6,947 nucleotides of DNA from Sulfuricystis sp964478415 (lineage in GTDB: Bacteria; Pseudomonadota; Gammaproteobacteria; Burkholderiales; Rhodocyclaceae), in assembly GCA_964478415.1 (NCBI GenBank), contig CAYZII010000086.1, positions 1-6,947 of the forward strand, in the 5' to 3' direction. The notes below the pieces were generated by a model. It did not search any database, was not told where the DNA came from, and saw nothing but the letters and a program-made list of their open reading frames with translations. The position numbers and the translations under genes are program-made. Of the stretch, positions 5,714 to 6,947 are shown piece after piece. Each line of letters begins with the position of its first letter. The first letter of the stretch is position 1.

Positions 5714-6231
5714 TGAAACGTCGCCATTTCTGCGGTACCTGTCTGGGTCTGTGGGCGGCGGCCGCCGCCGCCCAGACGCCCCAGTCATTCGCCAAACCAC
5801 CGCTGCCTTTCGACCGGCTGCCGAAGCCAGGGCCGAAAGACCTCTGCCCGGTGTGCGGCATGCTAGTCGCCAAATATCCGCACTGGGTCGCCACGATCCT
5901 CTACAAGGATGGGCATGCGCATTTCTTCGATGGCGCGAAGGACATGTTCAAGTTCTGGTTCGATGCGCCGAAATACGCGCCCAATCACTCGCGCGAGATG
6001 ATCACGCAGATGGCCGTCACCGACTACTACAACCTGCAGAGCATCGACGCGAAATCGGCCTTTTATGTGATCGGCTCGGATGTGCTCGGCCCGATGGGGC
6101 ACGAGTTCGTGCCCCTCGCCAGCAAGGAAGACGCCGAGGAATTCCTGAAGGAGCACAAAGGCAAGCGCATCCTGCGTTTCGATCAGGTGACGAAGGAATT
6201 GCCGCTGCAACTCGATGCCGGCAAATTCTGA
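5713..6231 (+). CDS. nosL: NosL-family protein (copper chaperone-like), second copy
   Basis: This 172-residue secreted protein is closer to classical NosL than its neighbour. Residues 1 to about 20 form a KRR-started signal with an Ala run (likely cleavage before QTPQ). RRHF is Tat-like but atypical. The Cu-site motif CPVCGM is at 45-50, followed by H57, GHAHFFDGAKDM (66-78, the family's block with H68 and H70), and the conserved C-terminal YVIGSDVLGPMGHEFVP block (118-134). No lipobox Cys is placed correctly, unlike many NosL lipoproteins, so it may be soluble in the periplasm. Translation is coupled to the preceding gene through TGATG at 5711-5715. Its last 49 bases overlap the convergent minus-strand gene. 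The partner enzyme could be NosZ elsewhere in the genome or another copper protein. Confidence 0.88.
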   Translation: MKRRHFCGTCLGLWAAAAAAQTPQSFAKPPLPFDRLPKPGPKDLCPVCGMLVAKYPHWVATILYKDGHAHFFDGAKDMFKFWFDAPKYAPNHSREMITQMAVTDYYNLQSIDAKSAFYVIGSDVLGPMGHEFVPLASKEDAEEFLKEHKGKRILRFDQVTKELPLQLDAGKF

Positions 6232-6938
6232 CTCGCGACGCGGCCAGCCCTGAGCCGGCTGGCAGCCTCACGCGCCAGCTCGCTGGCTATCCTGGCCATC
6301 GTCTCGTACAGGCTGGCCAGCACGCGCCGGCGCAGCGGCTGCAACAGCGTCGGCATACGCACCGCCGCGCCGATCGCACGCGTCTCCTGTGCATAGGAAA
6401 TCATCAAGTCGGACAGCAGCCGTTCGAGCGCTTCGCCGGGAAATGCCGTGACCAAAGCTGCACGCAGCGACGGTTGCCCCGCCCCAGCCTGACAAACCCG
6501 TCGTGTGGCCTCGAACAGGCGCTGGATGCGCTCGGCGCGCAGTGGCTCGATCTGTTCGTAAGGCACCGGGATCTCCAGCGGGCTGCACATCGTGGCGAGA
6601 AACTCGCGGTCGATGGTCCGGAAGACTGTCAGCAAGCGGCGCAGCTCGGCATCCTCGAGCCGTCGCTGCTCGAACGCCGCGCGTGACGCACTGAAGATCA
6701 CTTCGCGGTCCTTGCGCACCTCTTTGGTGACGTTGTTCGCCAGCAGGCGATCCAGCCAGGGCAACACCGCCGGCATGGGCAGACGTTGCAGCACAGCCTG
6801 CGCAGTGCGCCTGCTGTAGGCGACGAGCAACAGCCGGTTCAACGCGGCTAGCCGTCTCGCCTGGCGCATCGGTTCAGCAGGGTTTCTGTGCCCGATGCAC
6901 ACCGACCAGGCCCGCCAGCAGACTTCGATGGACGACAT
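6183..6938 (-). CDS. Protein of unknown function, alpha-helical, Arg/Leu/Ala-rich
   Basis: I do not recognise this 251-residue protein. It appears soluble and almost wholly helical, with no signal peptide, no clear membrane helix and no metal or nucleotide motif I can name. Notable stretches are VLPWLDRLLANNVTKEV, TVFRTIDREFLATMCSPLEI (around 103-122) and YETMARIASELAREAASRLR near the end. Base composition resembles the neighbours, so it is probably native. The start is uncertain: the frame is open up to the window edge, ATG 6938 has no visible ribosome site, and a second candidate, ATG 6869 (MRQARRLAALNRLLL), also lacks one. The first 23 residues (several Cys/Trp) look unlike the rest, which mildly favours the shorter form. 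It is convergent with the NosL pair and its 3' end overlaps the second NosL gene by 49 bases, which is unusual. Confidence 0.6.
   Translation of the reverse strand: MSSIEVCWRAWSVCIGHRNPAEPMRQARRLAALNRLLLVAYSRRTAQAVLQRLPMPAVLPWLDRLLANNVTKEVRKDREVIFSASRAAFEQRRLEDAELRRLLTVFRTIDREFLATMCSPLEIPVPYEQIEPLRAERIQRLFEATRRVCQAGAGQPSLRAALVTAFPGEALERLLSDLMISYAQETRAIGAAVRMPTLLQPLRRRVLASLYETMARIASELAREAASRLRAGRVASQNLPASSCSGNSFVT
6243..6263. repeat. Hairpin-forming inverted repeat after the NosL genes
   Basis: GCCAGCC and GGCTGGC form a perfect 7-bp stem with a 7-base loop, 11 bases past the stop of the second NosL gene. It could slow or end plus-strand transcription, but no T-run follows and it lies inside the opposing minus-strand reading frame, so it is only a weak terminator candidate. 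Confidence 0.3.
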
Positions 6939-6947
6939 GCACCATGC

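Noticed and set aside
5713..5745. Lipoprotein signal on the second NosL protein (Cys7 or Cys10)
   Set aside because: Neither Cys follows a hydrophobic segment with a lipobox; both precede the hydrophobic core of the signal.
5682..6686. Long plus-strand open frame across the second NosL gene and beyond
   Set aside because: It reads the NosL gene in the wrong frame and is antisense to the minus-strand gene; the Arg/His/Gln-rich translation looks like a composition artefact.

Overview
The window is GC-rich DNA that reads like a betaproteobacterium, possibly Rhodocyclales or a relative. I infer this from base composition, the gene families present and an SHP/DHC cytochrome cluster; no marker gene fixes the taxonomy. 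It contains a run of 100 N at 1341-1440, so it comes from a scaffolded draft assembly.

Layout: positions 1-188 hold a broken piece of an IS3-family transposase (minus strand). From 4891 down to 266, six minus-strand genes follow one another with gaps of 1, 1, 30 and 9 bases, plus the N-run, and look like one operon. In order of transcription they are SHP (a small O2-binding type monohaem cytochrome c), DHC (dihaem cytochrome c), a cytochrome b561-type membrane protein, a membrane-anchored HD-GYP phosphodiesterase, an OmpR/PhoB-family response regulator, and its histidine kinase. Positions 4892-5077 are a divergent control region. To its right, two NosL-family metal-chaperone-like genes (5078-5713 and 5713-6231) are transcribed on the plus strand and joined by a TGATG stop/start overlap. 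A gene of unknown function on the minus strand (6183-6938) faces them and overlaps the end of the second one.

How the genes may work together: membrane b561 would pass electrons from the quinol pool to DHC and on to SHP in the periplasm, where SHP can bind O2 or related small ligands. The kinase/regulator pair at the operon's end probably controls the whole unit. The strongest non-coding signal supports this: four CTTAA half-sites spaced exactly 11 bp (4940-4978) lie 48 bases upstream of the SHP start codon. That is the half-site type used by PmrA/QseB-like regulators, so the operon probably autoregulates. The HD-GYP gene inside the unit suggests that c-di-GMP turnover is tied to the same redox signal. 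The NosL pair shares the control region, which raises the possibility that copper handling is co-controlled.
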